This document shows positions 24,619 to 34,100 of a stretch of DNA of 40,379 nucleotides, piece by piece. Under the pieces are notes generated by a model. That model saw only the letters and a list, made by a program, of their open reading frames with translations, had not been told where the DNA came from and did not search any database. Both the position numbers and the translations under genes were made by a program. Source of the DNA: an uncultured Bacteroides sp. (lineage in GTDB: Bacteria > Bacteroidota > Bacteroidia > Bacteroidales > Bacteroidaceae); contig CAMAFR010000020.1 in assembly GCA_945833835.1 (NCBI GenBank), positions 1 through 40,379 on the forward strand. Reading direction: 5' to 3'. Numbering within the stretch: the stretch's first letter is position 1; the number at the start of each line of letters is the position of its first letter.

Positions 24619-25482
24619 ATGCATCCATCTGCCTCCCGCTTCGGCGGCCTCCTCACGCCATTGTCCGCCCATCGGACACTGCTCCTGCTCGTACTGGCGG
24701 GATGTCTGCCGGCCTACGCCCAACAGCCGAAGGGTGAACTACAGCTCAACACCGATGCCGTCAAGATGATACGGTTCGATTTCGCTCCCCCCACCGACAA
24801 CGAATACCGGAAACTGAAAGAAGCCCCCATTGACAAAAACTTCATGAAGTTCAAGAGCGACCTGCGTATGCCGCGCTCGCTGACCGATACGGCCAAAGTC
24901 AACCGGCCCGAGAGCTACGTGCGTGCCGAACCCTATACCATCTGGACCCGCTTCGGCGAAGACCCCATCTACGACGTACTGCCCTACACCACCAAGAAAT
25001 GGGAAATACACTGGACGCTCCGTCCCTTCGAGCGCAAGGCTTCGGCCGGCACGGGGCTGGGCGCAAGCTTCGATGCCGACCGCCTGCTCTTCGAGAGCCT
25101 CACCAAACGCGGACGGGCCATCCGCCGCAACCGGAAGTATGCCACGGCCTGGAAAACCTACGCCTCCTACCTGCCCACGCTGGCCGACAGCCTGAAGTTC
25201 CCTACCTACACACGGCCGGCCACCGTCGCCGCCCGGCCAACTGGCTTCCCCGCTTCCGCCACCCTCCCCGACAGCCTGCGGCAAGCGTCTCCCGCTCCCG
25301 GCCGTCACCCGCAAGACGGGCCGGCCAAGGAGATGCCGGCGACCGACTTCGCCCGCTACATCCAGGAGCAGAGACAGGCCGACTCCCTCCGCCGTCAGGA
25401 GTTCCTGCGCCGGGACAAGACGCACCAAAACGCCTACGAGACGGAACAGCAGACCCGTGCCCTGCGCCGGCGAATGGAGTGA
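24619..25482 (+). CDS. Secreted or lipid-anchored Bacteroidales protein of unknown function, 287 aa
   Basis: The N-terminus (about 1-36) is a signal sequence; it contains Leu-Ala-Gly-Cys, a possible lipobox, followed by Ala-Tyr-Ala, a possible signal peptidase I site, so both outcomes are open. Residues 45-190 look like a conserved globular domain (Asp-Phe-Ala-Pro-Pro, Tyr-Thr-Ile-Trp-Thr-Arg-Phe-Gly-Glu-Asp-Pro motifs). From memory this could be the DUF4858 type, unverified. The last third is Pro/Ala/Arg/Gln-rich and probably disordered. It is coupled to the NlpC/P60 gene (6-base gap), which hints at a wall or envelope role. Confidence 0.7.
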   Translation: MHPSASRFGGLLTPLSAHRTLLLLVLAGCLPAYAQQPKGELQLNTDAVKMIRFDFAPPTDNEYRKLKEAPIDKNFMKFKSDLRMPRSLTDTAKVNRPESYVRAEPYTIWTRFGEDPIYDVLPYTTKKWEIHWTLRPFERKASAGTGLGASFDADRLLFESLTKRGRAIRRNRKYATAWKTYASYLPTLADSLKFPTYTRPATVAARPTGFPASATLPDSLRQASPAPGRHPQDGPAKEMPATDFARYIQEQRQADSLRRQEFLRRDKTHQNAYETEQQTRALRRRME

Positions 25483-25513
25483 TTGCCTGTTTCGAAATGA
25501 GCTTCCCCCCTGC

Positions 25514-25550
25514 CATCCTGAGCGACAGCGAAGCATCTGAAGACCGCCAC
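25514..25550. repeat. Partial copy of the GTCATnnTGAGCG-type element
   Basis: CATCCTGAGCGACAGCGAAG and the following CATCTGAAGACCGCCAC closely match 19963-19998. The second arm of the full element is absent or degraded. Confidence 0.6.
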
Positions 25551-25642
25551 GGGATAAGCCGTTTCGCTACAGGAGCGATCCGAAACGTCCTCGCATCGCA
25601 GAAAATCGTAGAGAATCGCATCGCCCTCTCCGACCTACTCCG

Positions 25643-25650
25643 TATCTTTG
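25643..25650 (+). promoter_or_regulatory. Candidate -7 box reading into the 11-bp array
   Basis: TATCTTTG matches TAnnTTTG perfectly. No ORF follows; a transcript from here would cross the 25697-25829 inverted array. No TTTG is found at the -33 position, so this is only a candidate. Confidence 0.35.
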
Positions 25651-25696
25651 TAGGGTCCTTCAGCAGGTACGGCGGGAGACGCTGACAGGGTCGTGG

Positions 25697-25829
25697 CTCT
25701 AATGATCCTCTAATATGCCTCCCAAGTGCCTCCCAAGTGCCTCTAATCATTCTCTAATCTGGGATTAGAGAAACATTAGAGAACGATTAGAGGATGATTA
25801 GAGGATGATTAGAGGATGATGGGAGGCAC
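25697..25829. repeat. Twelve 11-bp units in two inverted half-arrays
   Basis: Six units of form CTCTAATnnnn or CTCCCAAGTGC (starts 25697, 25708, 25719, 25730, 25741, 25752) are followed without gap by six complementary units of form nATTAGAGnnn or GATGGGAGGCA (starts 25763, 25774, 25785, 25796, 25807, 25818). The centre is CTCTAATCTGGGATTAGAG (25752-25770), an 8-bp palindrome with a 3-base loop. The period of 11 is exact throughout. Confidence 0.9.
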
Positions 25830-25909
25830 AACGGAAAAAAGACGGAAGGACAGGTCCAAAAAGTAGAAAAAGAAACGGATGGCAGGCCTCATCGTAGGCC
25901 GCACGCCAT

Positions 25910-25966
25910 CGTCAGTGACGGCCGTGCTTTGTCGTCAGTGACGGCCGCACGCCATCGTCAGTGACG
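25910..25966. repeat. Three palindromes CGTCAGTGACG with exact 23-bp period
   Basis: Copies at 25910-25920, 25933-25943 and 25956-25966. The first and third are also preceded by the same 13 bases, GGCCGCACGCCAT. Each palindrome has 5-bp arms around one central G. Confidence 0.9.
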
Positions 25967-26135
25967 GTGCGAAGCACCTGCCCCAGGAGGATACTATCCG
26001 CCTCCTTCATTCGAGTTCAAAAAGCGTTCAACAGCCGTAGCGTCTGTTCAGCTACCGTTCACTCCCCGTTATCCTCGTTCATACCTGCCCTGAGCTACGA
26101 TGGCCGACGATGGTAAAAACCACCATTTTTAGGTA

Positions 26136-26166
26136 TTTCCCAGCCCATAGGGATGCGTTAATTTTG
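26136..26166 (+). promoter_or_regulatory. Promoter of the flavodoxin gene
   Basis: TAATTTTG at 26159-26166 matches TAnnTTTG. A TTTC near 26136-26139 lies about 19 bases upstream as -33 box. ATG 26193 follows 26 bases after the -7 box. Confidence 0.65.
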
Positions 26167-26192
26167 CGATGTCAAATTAGAACGAATAAAAA

Positions 26193-26699
26193 ATGGGAAA
26201 AATTGGAGTTTTTTACGGTTCCACCACAGGAACCACCGCATCAGTGGCGAAGCTGATTGCGGAAAAGTTGGGTATCGCACCCGCAGATGTACACGATGTC
26301 AGCCAGATAAACGCCGACCTGGTCGGAGCGTATGATGCCTTGCTTTTAGGCACATCGACGTGGGGAGACGGTGAGTTGCAAGACGACTGGTACGATGGCA
26401 TCCAAGTGTTGAAAAGCACGAACCTGAAGGACAAAATCGTCGCCTTGTTCGGATGTGGCGATTCGGAGTCATACGGCGACACGTTTTGCGACGGCATGGG
26501 CCTGCTGCACGATCAGCTGAAAAGCAGCGGATGCCGTTTCATGGGTGCCGTACCGGATACGGAGTATACCTACGGGGCATCGGTTTCGGTCATTGACGGT
26601 CACTTCGTAGGACTGGCCATTGATGAGATGAACGAAAGTGAGAAGACCGACGAACGTGTGACTTCCTGGACGAATAGCCTGAAAGCCGCCTTGGCATAA
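26193..26699 (+). CDS. fldA: Long-chain flavodoxin
   Basis: FMN-binding low-potential electron carrier. The 168 residues contain the phosphate loop Gly-Ser-Thr-Thr-Gly-Thr-Thr (9-15), the 60s loop with Thr-Trp-Gly-Asp-Gly-Glu-Leu (around 57-63) and the 90s loop [10 protein letters not shown], plus the roughly 20-residue insertion of the long-chain class (Asp-Thr-Glu-Tyr-Thr-Tyr region). It replaces ferredoxin under iron shortage in many bacteria, but I see no Fur-type site upstream. The gene stands downstream of an unusual repeat region and is followed by a DUF2023 gene. Confidence 0.95.
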   Translation: MGKIGVFYGSTTGTTASVAKLIAEKLGIAPADVHDVSQINADLVGAYDALLLGTSTWGDGELQDDWYDGIQVLKSTNLKDKIVALFGCGDSESYGDTFCDGMGLLHDQLKSSGCRFMGAVPDTEYTYGASVSVIDGHFVGLAIDEMNESEKTDERVTSWTNSLKAALA

Positions 26700-26788
26700 A
26701 CCGTCCGCCGATGGTTGGGAGGGAGACAGAACGTTCTTCCCGCCCCAACTGTCGACGCTATCTATCCACCCTCCACTCCCGACTGAAT

Positions 26789-27139
26789 ATGGAACTGAAT
26801 CCTGCCGACCTCAAAGTCTTTCTGAACCACGTCTATGAGTTCAAGAAAGGGGTACGCCGCATGGTGCTGTACACCACCCACAAGCGGTACGAAGCTTTTG
26901 CCGTCAATCGTTTGACCAGCCAACGCATCAAGTTCATCGTGCAACCAGTGGACGGTGAGCGTATCAACTTGTATTTCGGATGTGATGAATGCATCGAAGC
27001 CATCCGCCTGCTGGTCCATCGACCGCTGAACCAACTGACACCCGAGGAAGATTTCATGCTGGGCGCCATGCTGGGATATGACATCTGCGTGCAATGCCGC
27101 CGGTATTGCGGCCGCAAACAACGGAAGATGGCCTCGTAG
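26789..27139 (+). CDS. DUF2023 family protein
   Basis: From ATG 26789 it has 116 residues. The features fit DUF2023 as I know it: a '[11 protein letters not shown]' helix near the start, a strand-rich centre, and '[15 protein letters not shown]' with a Cys-x-x-Arg-x-x-Cys end. DUF2023 occurs next to flavodoxin genes in Bacteroidetes and Chlorobi. The function is unknown, presumably linked to flavodoxin. An in-frame ATG at 26711 adds 26 Arg/Ser-rich residues unlike the family and is rejected. Confidence 0.82.
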   Translation: MELNPADLKVFLNHVYEFKKGVRRMVLYTTHKRYEAFAVNRLTSQRIKFIVQPVDGERINLYFGCDECIEAIRLLVHRPLNQLTPEEDFMLGAMLGYDICVQCRRYCGRKQRKMAS

Positions 27140-27174
27140 CGTCTCCAGCCAGTGAGCCATCTGCTGAATGCCCC

Positions 27175-27217
27175 TAAGGTAGGGAGGTGTCTGCTATTCT
27201 GACACCCCCCTACCTTA
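27175..27217. terminator. Bidirectional hairpin terminator between DUF2023 and alpha-galactosidase genes
   Basis: A 17-bp stem (27175-27191 with 27201-27217, one mismatch, 9-base loop) lies between convergent genes. TTT follows on the plus strand. Confidence 0.8.
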
Positions 27218-27274
27218 TTTCCTCCACTATAAAAGCAGCGAACGATGCGGCACCACCCCTATTCCATCAACATT

Positions 27275-29476
27275 TTATTGCTGGACAAAAGTCACGACAC
27301 GCGATTTCATTGATTGGCATGTCAACGCATCGAGCCCCACTTTCATCAGGTATTCTCCACTGACCACTAAGCCATTGAGCTGCAAGTCGGAGTTTGTTCC
27401 TGGCATCCGATTGATTTCCTCGATTTTGTACATGGCTTTGGGGTTGAGACCCTGCAGGCAGACCTTGTGCAACGTTTCGCTGAAGCGCGGATGGAGGTCG
27501 TAGGCAAACAGCACAGCCAAAGATTGATCCTTCGATACGTAGTTCACAGCCATGTGGTTGGTTTCGTAGGGAGAGACCAGCCGGTATTGGTCACCCTCCA
27601 GAATGGCTGAACGGAGCCGTTTCCAATTGGCAAGCGCAGACTTACAATAGGCCAGTTCGTCGTCAGACAACTCTTTCAGCCCGATGTCGAATCCCAGTTT
27701 GCACATCGATGCCACGTCGGTGCGAAACTTGATGGAGGCGCTTTTGTTCCAAGAGGTTACATGGGCGCACATGGTCTTTGCGGGGAAGAATTGAGAGAAT
27801 CCCCATTGGATGAAGATGCGCTCCACAGGGTCAGTATTGTCTGAGCACCAGAACTCGGTGAAGTATTTCAGTGCTTCGTAGTCGCAGCGTCCTCCGCCAC
27901 CAGAACATAGCATCATGGGTACTTCGGGATATTTGGTTGCCACACGTTTCATCACCTCCATCACTCCTCGGGCATGGTCGATGTAGAGGTTCCCCTGCAG
28001 GTTCTTTTCGTAGGGAGAATAGATGTTGGTGATGGGGGCGTTGCAGTCCCATTTAAAGAACGCCACCTCGGGGTTTTCAGTCATGATGTTTTCCACCACG
28101 TGATAGACATACTCCTGCACTTCGGGGTTGGCCAGGTCGAGCACCAGCTGGTTCCTATAATAATAGGTCTCTCTATTGGGTTGCCTGATGACCCATTCCG
28201 GGTGTTTGGCCATCAGTTCAGAACGTGGATTGATCATCTCCGGTTCAATCCAGATGCCAAATTTTACTCCTGTTGCTTTGGCAGTTTGAACCAATCCAGG
28301 AATGCCGTTGGGCAGTTTCTGATGGTTTACCTCCCAGTCACCTAATCCGGCATTGTCTCCTTGGCGTGCGTTGTCTCCATTGCCAAACCAGCCATCATCG
28401 AGGAGGAAGAGATCCACTCCGAGTTTGCGGGCCTCCTTCATGCACTCCGCAAGCTTGGCCTCATCAAAGTCGAAATAGGTATTCTCCCAATTATTGAGCA
28501 GGGTGACACGCGGCCCCATGCCGTCTTTCACCTGATATTGCCGGGCCCAGTCGTGGAAGTCGCGCGAGGCCTGACTTCTCCCGGCGAAGGAGATGGAAAA
28601 GATAAACTCCGGCGTAACAAGCTCCGTATGCGGCTTCAGCGTATAATCGGAAGCGGTGGGGTTGATGCCAGGCAAGACGCACAGCAAATGGTTGTTATCT
28701 ACCTCAAGGGTGTATCGCCAGTTGCCTGTCCATGCTATGGTTCCCATCAGTACGGTTCCCTGCTGTTCTTGCACCGGCTGGTTGAGGCCGATTTCGAAGA
28801 AAGGTTGGCAGAACAGGTTGGCACGCGACCCCAGCTTGGTATCGACCATCTTTTTGCCAAAAGTCAGTTCCTGCGTCTGTTCGCGCACCTCTTCGGCCCA
28901 GTCGCTCGAAAATTCCGTAAGGTAGTATTTTGACGCCTCCACGTAGAGCATGGTAGAATAGAGGTTCGTGAGCAAGATGGGTTCTTTTTCTTGGTGTGAG
29001 ATGACCGACCAAGCCTTGATGACGTTTTCCCTCGGGTAGGTTGCATAATGCAGATCGACCTTGACGGGATATTGGTGATCAGCCAGGCGGATGACGGTCT
29101 CCTCTCCCCCTTCGAGGGCATGTCGCTCTACTCCCTGGAATAACAGGTAGGACGAGCGGTTGCCGTCGGCATGCACAATGCCCAGTGCGGGTTCGAAGTA
29201 GTCTTCGTTACCTGAGCACGAATAGACCTCACGTGCACGTTTCTCCAGCGTGCCATTGGCCGAAATGTATTCCGGTCGACGTAACAGCCCTACGTCGAAC
29301 GTGTCAGAAAGTCGTTCGCCGAGATAGAGTTGATAGAGGCGCTGGTCGGGGGCCACTTCAAGGATCAAATCCACTCTGTCGGTCGATATGCGTATCTCTC
29401 GCCGCTGCGGCTGGCTGGAGGCAAAGCATGCGGCGCAAGCCATCATGAGCATCGTCAGGATAATTGTTTTCTTCAT
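27275..29476 (-). CDS. Alpha-galactosidase, GH36 family
   Basis: The 733-residue enzyme has a signal peptide (1-20), an N-terminal beta-supersandwich (about 25-320), a TIM barrel (about 330-640) and a C-terminal beta-domain. The nucleophile lies in Lys-Trp-Asp-Cys-Asn (Asp477) and the acid/base in Cys-Ser-Asp-Asn-Thr-Asp-Pro (544-550; Asp549 likely); the Cys-Ser-Gly-Gly-Gly-Gly-Arg loop is at 524-530. These are GH36 marks, so it should remove terminal alpha-1,6-galactose from raffinose-type sugars, melibiose or galactomannan side chains, in the periplasm. It is the last gene of the SusC-SusD-GH36 transcript, 22 bases after SusD. Confidence 0.95.
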   Translation of the reverse strand: MKKTIILTMLMMACAACFASSQPQRREIRISTDRVDLILEVAPDQRLYQLYLGERLSDTFDVGLLRRPEYISANGTLEKRAREVYSCSGNEDYFEPALGIVHADGNRSSYLLFQGVERHALEGGEETVIRLADHQYPVKVDLHYATYPRENVIKAWSVISHQEKEPILLTNLYSTMLYVEASKYYLTEFSSDWAEEVREQTQELTFGKKMVDTKLGSRANLFCQPFFEIGLNQPVQEQQGTVLMGTIAWTGNWRYTLEVDNNHLLCVLPGINPTASDYTLKPHTELVTPEFIFSISFAGRSQASRDFHDWARQYQVKDGMGPRVTLLNNWENTYFDFDEAKLAECMKEARKLGVDLFLLDDGWFGNGDNARQGDNAGLGDWEVNHQKLPNGIPGLVQTAKATGVKFGIWIEPEMINPRSELMAKHPEWVIRQPNRETYYYRNQLVLDLANPEVQEYVYHVVENIMTENPEVAFFKWDCNAPITNIYSPYEKNLQGNLYIDHARGVMEVMKRVATKYPEVPMMLCSGGGGRCDYEALKYFTEFWCSDNTDPVERIFIQWGFSQFFPAKTMCAHVTSWNKSASIKFRTDVASMCKLGFDIGLKELSDDELAYCKSALANWKRLRSAILEGDQYRLVSPYETNHMAVNYVSKDQSLAVLFAYDLHPRFSETLHKVCLQGLNPKAMYKIEEINRMPGTNSDLQLNGLVVSGEYLMKVGLDALTCQSMKSRVVTFVQQ

Positions 29477-29498
29477 GGTGATGTTGTATTACAATGGG

Positions 29499-31079
29499 TT
29501 AATAACCTTCATTCTGATCCATTTCTCCACTTTCTGTCCGCATGTCGGTATTCTGGTTCAGCTCCGTCTGCGGTATAGGGAAGAGCCTGTTGCTCTCGAC
29601 GAATGTACCCGCTTCGACAGAACGTGCGGTCCACTTGTTGCGCCGGCAGACCAGTTCCTTCCAGGTACCGGTGCGGATCAGGTCGAATCTGCGCCAGTTC
29701 TCGGCAAACAGTTCCCGCATCCGTTCATCCAGCATCGCCTTGCGGAACTCCTCCTTTGACATGGGGCTCCAAGCTGCAACGTGGGCCCTGGCGCGAACTT
29801 TGTTCACATACGGCAAGGCATCATCCTGCTTGCCAATTTCGTTCAGACATTCGGCATACGAGAGCAGTACATCGGCATAGCGTATCACAGGGATATCTTT
29901 ACCCGATAGCCACATGTTGTTGATGTTCAGACCGGCATTGGCGTCGGTGCGGGGGTCTTCGTATTTCTTGATATGTGGCAGCAGCTCATCGTGGTCGTCG
30001 CCCAATCCTTCCCAAACCAGCGTGGAGAGGTCGGGGGTGACACCATTGTAAGCGAAGTCGGTGCGCAAGGAAGCAGCATAGCGGGTATCGCCCTCTTCCC
30101 ACAGTCCGCCTTCCGACTGGAGCGAGTACGCATAGTGCGTGGGGACGGCCTTGTCGTATCCGGCAAAGCTGCATGCATCCGTAAACCAGTTTTGTGCGGC
30201 GCGGCTGCCTATTTGGAACTGGACCTGGTTGGCATAGCCTCTGGCCGGCGAGAAGGTGTGAGCCAGGATCACCTCCTCGGTCACCTGTTTGGTGTAGTCA
30301 AAGAGATCTGCAAAGTTGTCCCTCAGATCAAATTTTCCGCTCTTCACAATCTCCCCGTATGCCTCGGCTGCCTTTTGGAAATCTCTCAGTCCGGTACCCT
30401 CGGGTGCACTCATATAGGCTTTACCCAGCATGGCGTAACCGGCCCATTTGCTGGCTCTTCCCACTTCGTTCGTGGCAGGGGCTTTTGTGGCACGTGTAAA
30501 ATCATCGATGATAAACTGCCACACCTCCTTTTCACTTTTCCGGGCATAGTCACCTTTCCCATCGATGACCGGGATTCTTCCCCAGAACATGGTGCATTGA
30601 TAGTTGAGGAACCCTCGGATGAAAGACATTTCAGCCAGCAGCTCTTCCATGTGGCTTCCCTGCTCAGGTTGCTGTTCGATGATAGGCTTGATGAACTTAG
30701 CAGTTTCCGCAATCACCTGCATACGGCTTTCCCAAAGTTTTTTGATCTTCTCGTTATTGGAATTCAGGTAGCCGCAGTTCCAGTCCCATGCGGCAGAGAC
30801 AGCAGTACCCTCTTTCAGTGCATTGAGTGCACCGCACTGTATCTCATCAGTACCTACCAGGGTTAGCCAGCAGTTTTCATCGCGATAGTTCTCTTTCCAG
30901 TTGTTATACATGCTCTTGATGCTCGTTTCAATTAAGTCGACATCTTTCATCACCTGTTCTTGGGTCAATGCCATTTCGTTGGTTTGATCCAGAAAATCGG
31001 AGCAAGAGCTGAGGCTCAATGCCACTCCCATCAGGAGCGATGCGAATGGCTTTATGATAGTATTGTTGGTAATAGACAT
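29499..31079 (-). CDS. SusD/RagB-family glycan-binding lipoprotein
   Basis: Surface lipoprotein that caps the SusC channel and captures oligosaccharides. ATG 31079 gives 526 residues; a TTG at 31097 would add six. The lipobox is Ser-Leu-Ser-Ser-Cys (Cys26), followed by Ser-Asp-Phe-Leu-Asp, typical of SusD. TPR-like helices fill about 45-330, and the C-terminus contains Arg-Arg-Phe-Asp-Leu-Ile-Arg-x-Gly and Leu-Phe-Pro-Ile-Pro-Gln-x-Glu-Leu, the RagB end motifs. It lies between SusC (25 bases upstream) and the alpha-galactosidase, so its ligand is likely an alpha-galactoside. Confidence 0.95.
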   Translation of the reverse strand: MSITNNTIIKPFASLLMGVALSLSSCSDFLDQTNEMALTQEQVMKDVDLIETSIKSMYNNWKENYRDENCWLTLVGTDEIQCGALNALKEGTAVSAAWDWNCGYLNSNNEKIKKLWESRMQVIAETAKFIKPIIEQQPEQGSHMEELLAEMSFIRGFLNYQCTMFWGRIPVIDGKGDYARKSEKEVWQFIIDDFTRATKAPATNEVGRASKWAGYAMLGKAYMSAPEGTGLRDFQKAAEAYGEIVKSGKFDLRDNFADLFDYTKQVTEEVILAHTFSPARGYANQVQFQIGSRAAQNWFTDACSFAGYDKAVPTHYAYSLQSEGGLWEEGDTRYAASLRTDFAYNGVTPDLSTLVWEGLGDDHDELLPHIKKYEDPRTDANAGLNINNMWLSGKDIPVIRYADVLLSYAECLNEIGKQDDALPYVNKVRARAHVAAWSPMSKEEFRKAMLDERMRELFAENWRRFDLIRTGTWKELVCRRNKWTARSVEAGTFVESNRLFPIPQTELNQNTDMRTESGEMDQNEGY

Positions 31080-31104
31080 AATGTTTGATTTATACAATTG
31101 ATAT

Positions 31105-34100
31105 TTAGAAGCTTATATTCATTCCAAAAGTAAATGAACGACAAGGAGGATATCCATAGTCTCCTGTTTCCGGGTCAAATCCTTTGTACTTGGTCCAGCA
31201 GAAGAGGTTGTTGGCGGTGGCATAGAGTCGCCATGAGCTCAGGTGACACTGCTTGAGCAGTTTGCTGCCGAAGTTGTAGGACAGGGAGAGGGTAGAGAGG
31301 CGGAGATAGCTGGCATTCTGCACGGCAAAGTCACAGTCAGAGGCCTTCCATCCGTTGTACTTCGATGTATTGGTCACCCGACGGGGATAGCGACCGTTGG
31401 TGTTGGAATCTGAGTAGGCATCCAGCAGGTCGGTGGTGGCCTGTGACAGTCCTACGCTTCCGAGCAGGTCCTCATAGTAGGGAGAAATCTTTTTCGCACC
31501 GAGAGAGTAGGTAAACACCGCATTCAGTCTGAGTCCCTTGTATGAGAGGTCGGTATTGAATCCTCCATAGAGTTTGGGGTCGCTCTTGCCCACCACGATA
31601 CGGTCTGACTCATTGATTTTCTTGTCGCCGTTCTGGTCCACTATGAACAGGTCGCCAATGCCAACGGTGTGGCCGTTCTGATCGATTCCTTCCCACTGGT
31701 GGCGATTGTCCTCTCTCGCGATGCCCCCACATTGCAGGGTGTAGAGGGTGTGCAGGCTCTCGTTGAGGAAGATGTTGCCTTCGCGGTCTGTTCCGTTGAA
31801 TATCTCTTTGACATCGCCATACAGTTTGGTCACTTTGTTTTTGTCGTGCGAGATGTTCAGTCCGAAGTTCCATGCAAAATCTTTGGTGTTCAACAGGGAT
31901 GCCTGTATGCTGGCCTCGATACCGTTGTTGGTCACTTGTCCGATATTTTCCCAAGTGGTGGAATAGCCGCTGGTGGAGGGTAATGAGTGTTGCATGAGCA
32001 GGTCATCGTTGACGATATGGAAGAAGTCAAGGTTAAAGTTAATTCGATTGTTGAGGATAGCCCATTCTAATCCTACGTTCCATTGTTTCTGTTTTTCCCA
32101 AGATAAGTTGGGCGTACCGCGGTTGGTGCTTCCGCTGATACCTGAAGTACCGATTGTAGAGCCATTGACCGAAACGCGATTGGCCGTCTGATAGTACCAT
32201 GTGCGGTAGGCGTAATTCTCGATATCCTGGTTGCCCACTACGCCAAATCCCACACGCAGCTTCAGCTTGTCCAGCCACTCCACTTTGTCCATGAAACGCT
32301 CCTGACGCAGGTCCCATGCCAGCGAGAACGAAGGCAACAGGCCCCATTGATGCCCCTTGGCAAACTTGCTCGAACCGTCGTAGCGGGCGGTGGCGGTGAG
32401 ATAGTATTTATGGGCATAGACATAGTTGGCGCGCAGCAGATAAGACATCAGCGTCTGGGTATAGAAATCGGAGTCAATGTCGGTACTCTCGTATTTGCTG
32501 GCTCCTCCCAGGTCCTTGAAGCCCAGTTCATCGCTTGCGAACCGCATTCCCTGTGCCTTGGTATAATCGCCGTTGGTCTTGGTAGCCGAGGTGCCCACAA
32601 CGGCATTGAGATGATGCACCTCGTTCCATATATGGTCAAATGTGATGGTGTTGTCCCACTGCCAGTTGGTTCTGGTCCAGCGTTCCTGCTTGGCTCTGGC
32701 ATCCCCCTTGGTAGGAGTTTGCGGCTCGTTTCGTACCGAGGTCGGTGCATTGCTGGGCAGGTATTCAAACCACTTCTGGTTGCTCAGGTCGATGGCCAGT
32801 GTAGAACGGAAGTTCAGCCCTTCCATGAACTTCACATTGAGGTAGTTGGTGCTGGTAATGTGGCTCCGCTGGCGCTGGTATTGCACGTTCTTCATGGTGA
32901 ACGGATTGAACTCGTTGTTGTAGTTCGAGCTCATGGCCTGATAATACCAGAACTGATGGTTGGCATCGTAGGCAGTAGCAGGGTCTTGGTAGGGGGCATA
33001 GTCAAGCAGCGGATTGGCTGCCAGCGCTTTGGTATATACCGTATTGTCGTGCATGTCGTCGGTTTGATAGGAGACGTATGTGCTGGTGCCCACCTTCAGC
33101 CAGCTCTTTATCTCTGTGTCGGCATTGATACGGCCGTTGTACTTGTTTTGTGAGGATTGGCCAAGAATGCCATTCACGCCACTGTAGTTCAAAGAGATAT
33201 ATACGTTGCCCTTGTCTGCACCTTTGGCGAAGCTTACGGTGTGGTTGTGCTGTATGCCCGTGCGCAGATTCTGATCAAGCCAATCGTATGACTTGCCCGA
33301 TCGGTAGGTGGCCAGCTCTTCGTCGCTGAAAGCCATGTTGGTGCCCAGCAAGGTATTGTTGATATAGGCATTGCGGTCGCCCTGGGGATGGTCCATCATG
33401 TGGCCATTGGCAAAAGCTTCGATACGGAGTTCAGCCAGCTGCTGTGCGCTCATCGTTGACGGGCGGCGGCTGATGCGGGTGATGCTTACCCAGCCGTCAT
33501 AGGTCACCGAGCCTTCTCCTTTCTTCGCCTTTTTCGTAGTTACCAGCACTACGCCATTGGCACCTCGGCTACCGTATAAGGCTGTAGCAGAAGCATCCTT
33601 CAGCACCTGGATGCTCTCCACATCGTTCGGATTGATGGAACTGAAGCCGCCGAAGTCGTTCGTCATTACCTGTCCGTCAACGACGTAGATAGGCTCACTG
33701 CCTGAGTTGATGGTGTTGATACCACGCACTTTGATGCTGGAATCGTCGGCCGGGTTGGCATTGGTCGTAATGCTCACACCCGACATGCGGCCCTGCAACG
33801 CTTCGTTCACATTGGTCACAGGGCGCTCGGCGAGTGTCTTTGCGTCCACCATGGCCACCGATCCTGTCAGGTCACTTTTCCGCATCACCGTTCCGACAAT
33901 CACGACCTCTTCGATGGCTTTCGCCGCTTCGGCAAGAAATACCTTCATGCCGTTGGTCGCTTTGACGACTTCGTCGGTATAGCCCACATACGATATCTTC
34001 AGGCTTCCGCCTTTTGAAATGGTCAGCACGAACGCACCGTCTATATCGGTTATCGTGCCATTGCTCTCGTTACCTACTTCGCACACAGTGGCGCCTATCA

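Larger units (their letters stand above)
25483..26192. other. Gene-free, repeat-rich region upstream of the flavodoxin gene
   Basis: The 710 bases hold no convincing gene on either strand. In order they contain: a partial GTCATnnTGAGCG-type repeat (25514-25550), a -7-like box TATCTTTG (25643-25650), a 12-unit inverted array of 11-mers (25697-25829), three 23-bp-spaced copies of CGTCAGTGACG (25910-25966), an AGGAGG...CCTCCT inverted pair around 25985-26006, the inverted pair ATGGT/ACCAT at 26110-26126, and the flavodoxin promoter (26136-26166). Confidence 0.8.

Noticed and set aside
25910..25966. CRISPR array
   Set aside because: Only three 11-bp palindromes with 12-bp gaps, two of the flanks being identical; far too short for repeats and spacers, and no cas genes are present.
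25697..25966. Plasmid or replication origin with iterons
   Set aside because: No replication initiator, partition or dnaA-type gene is nearby and the setting is chromosomal.
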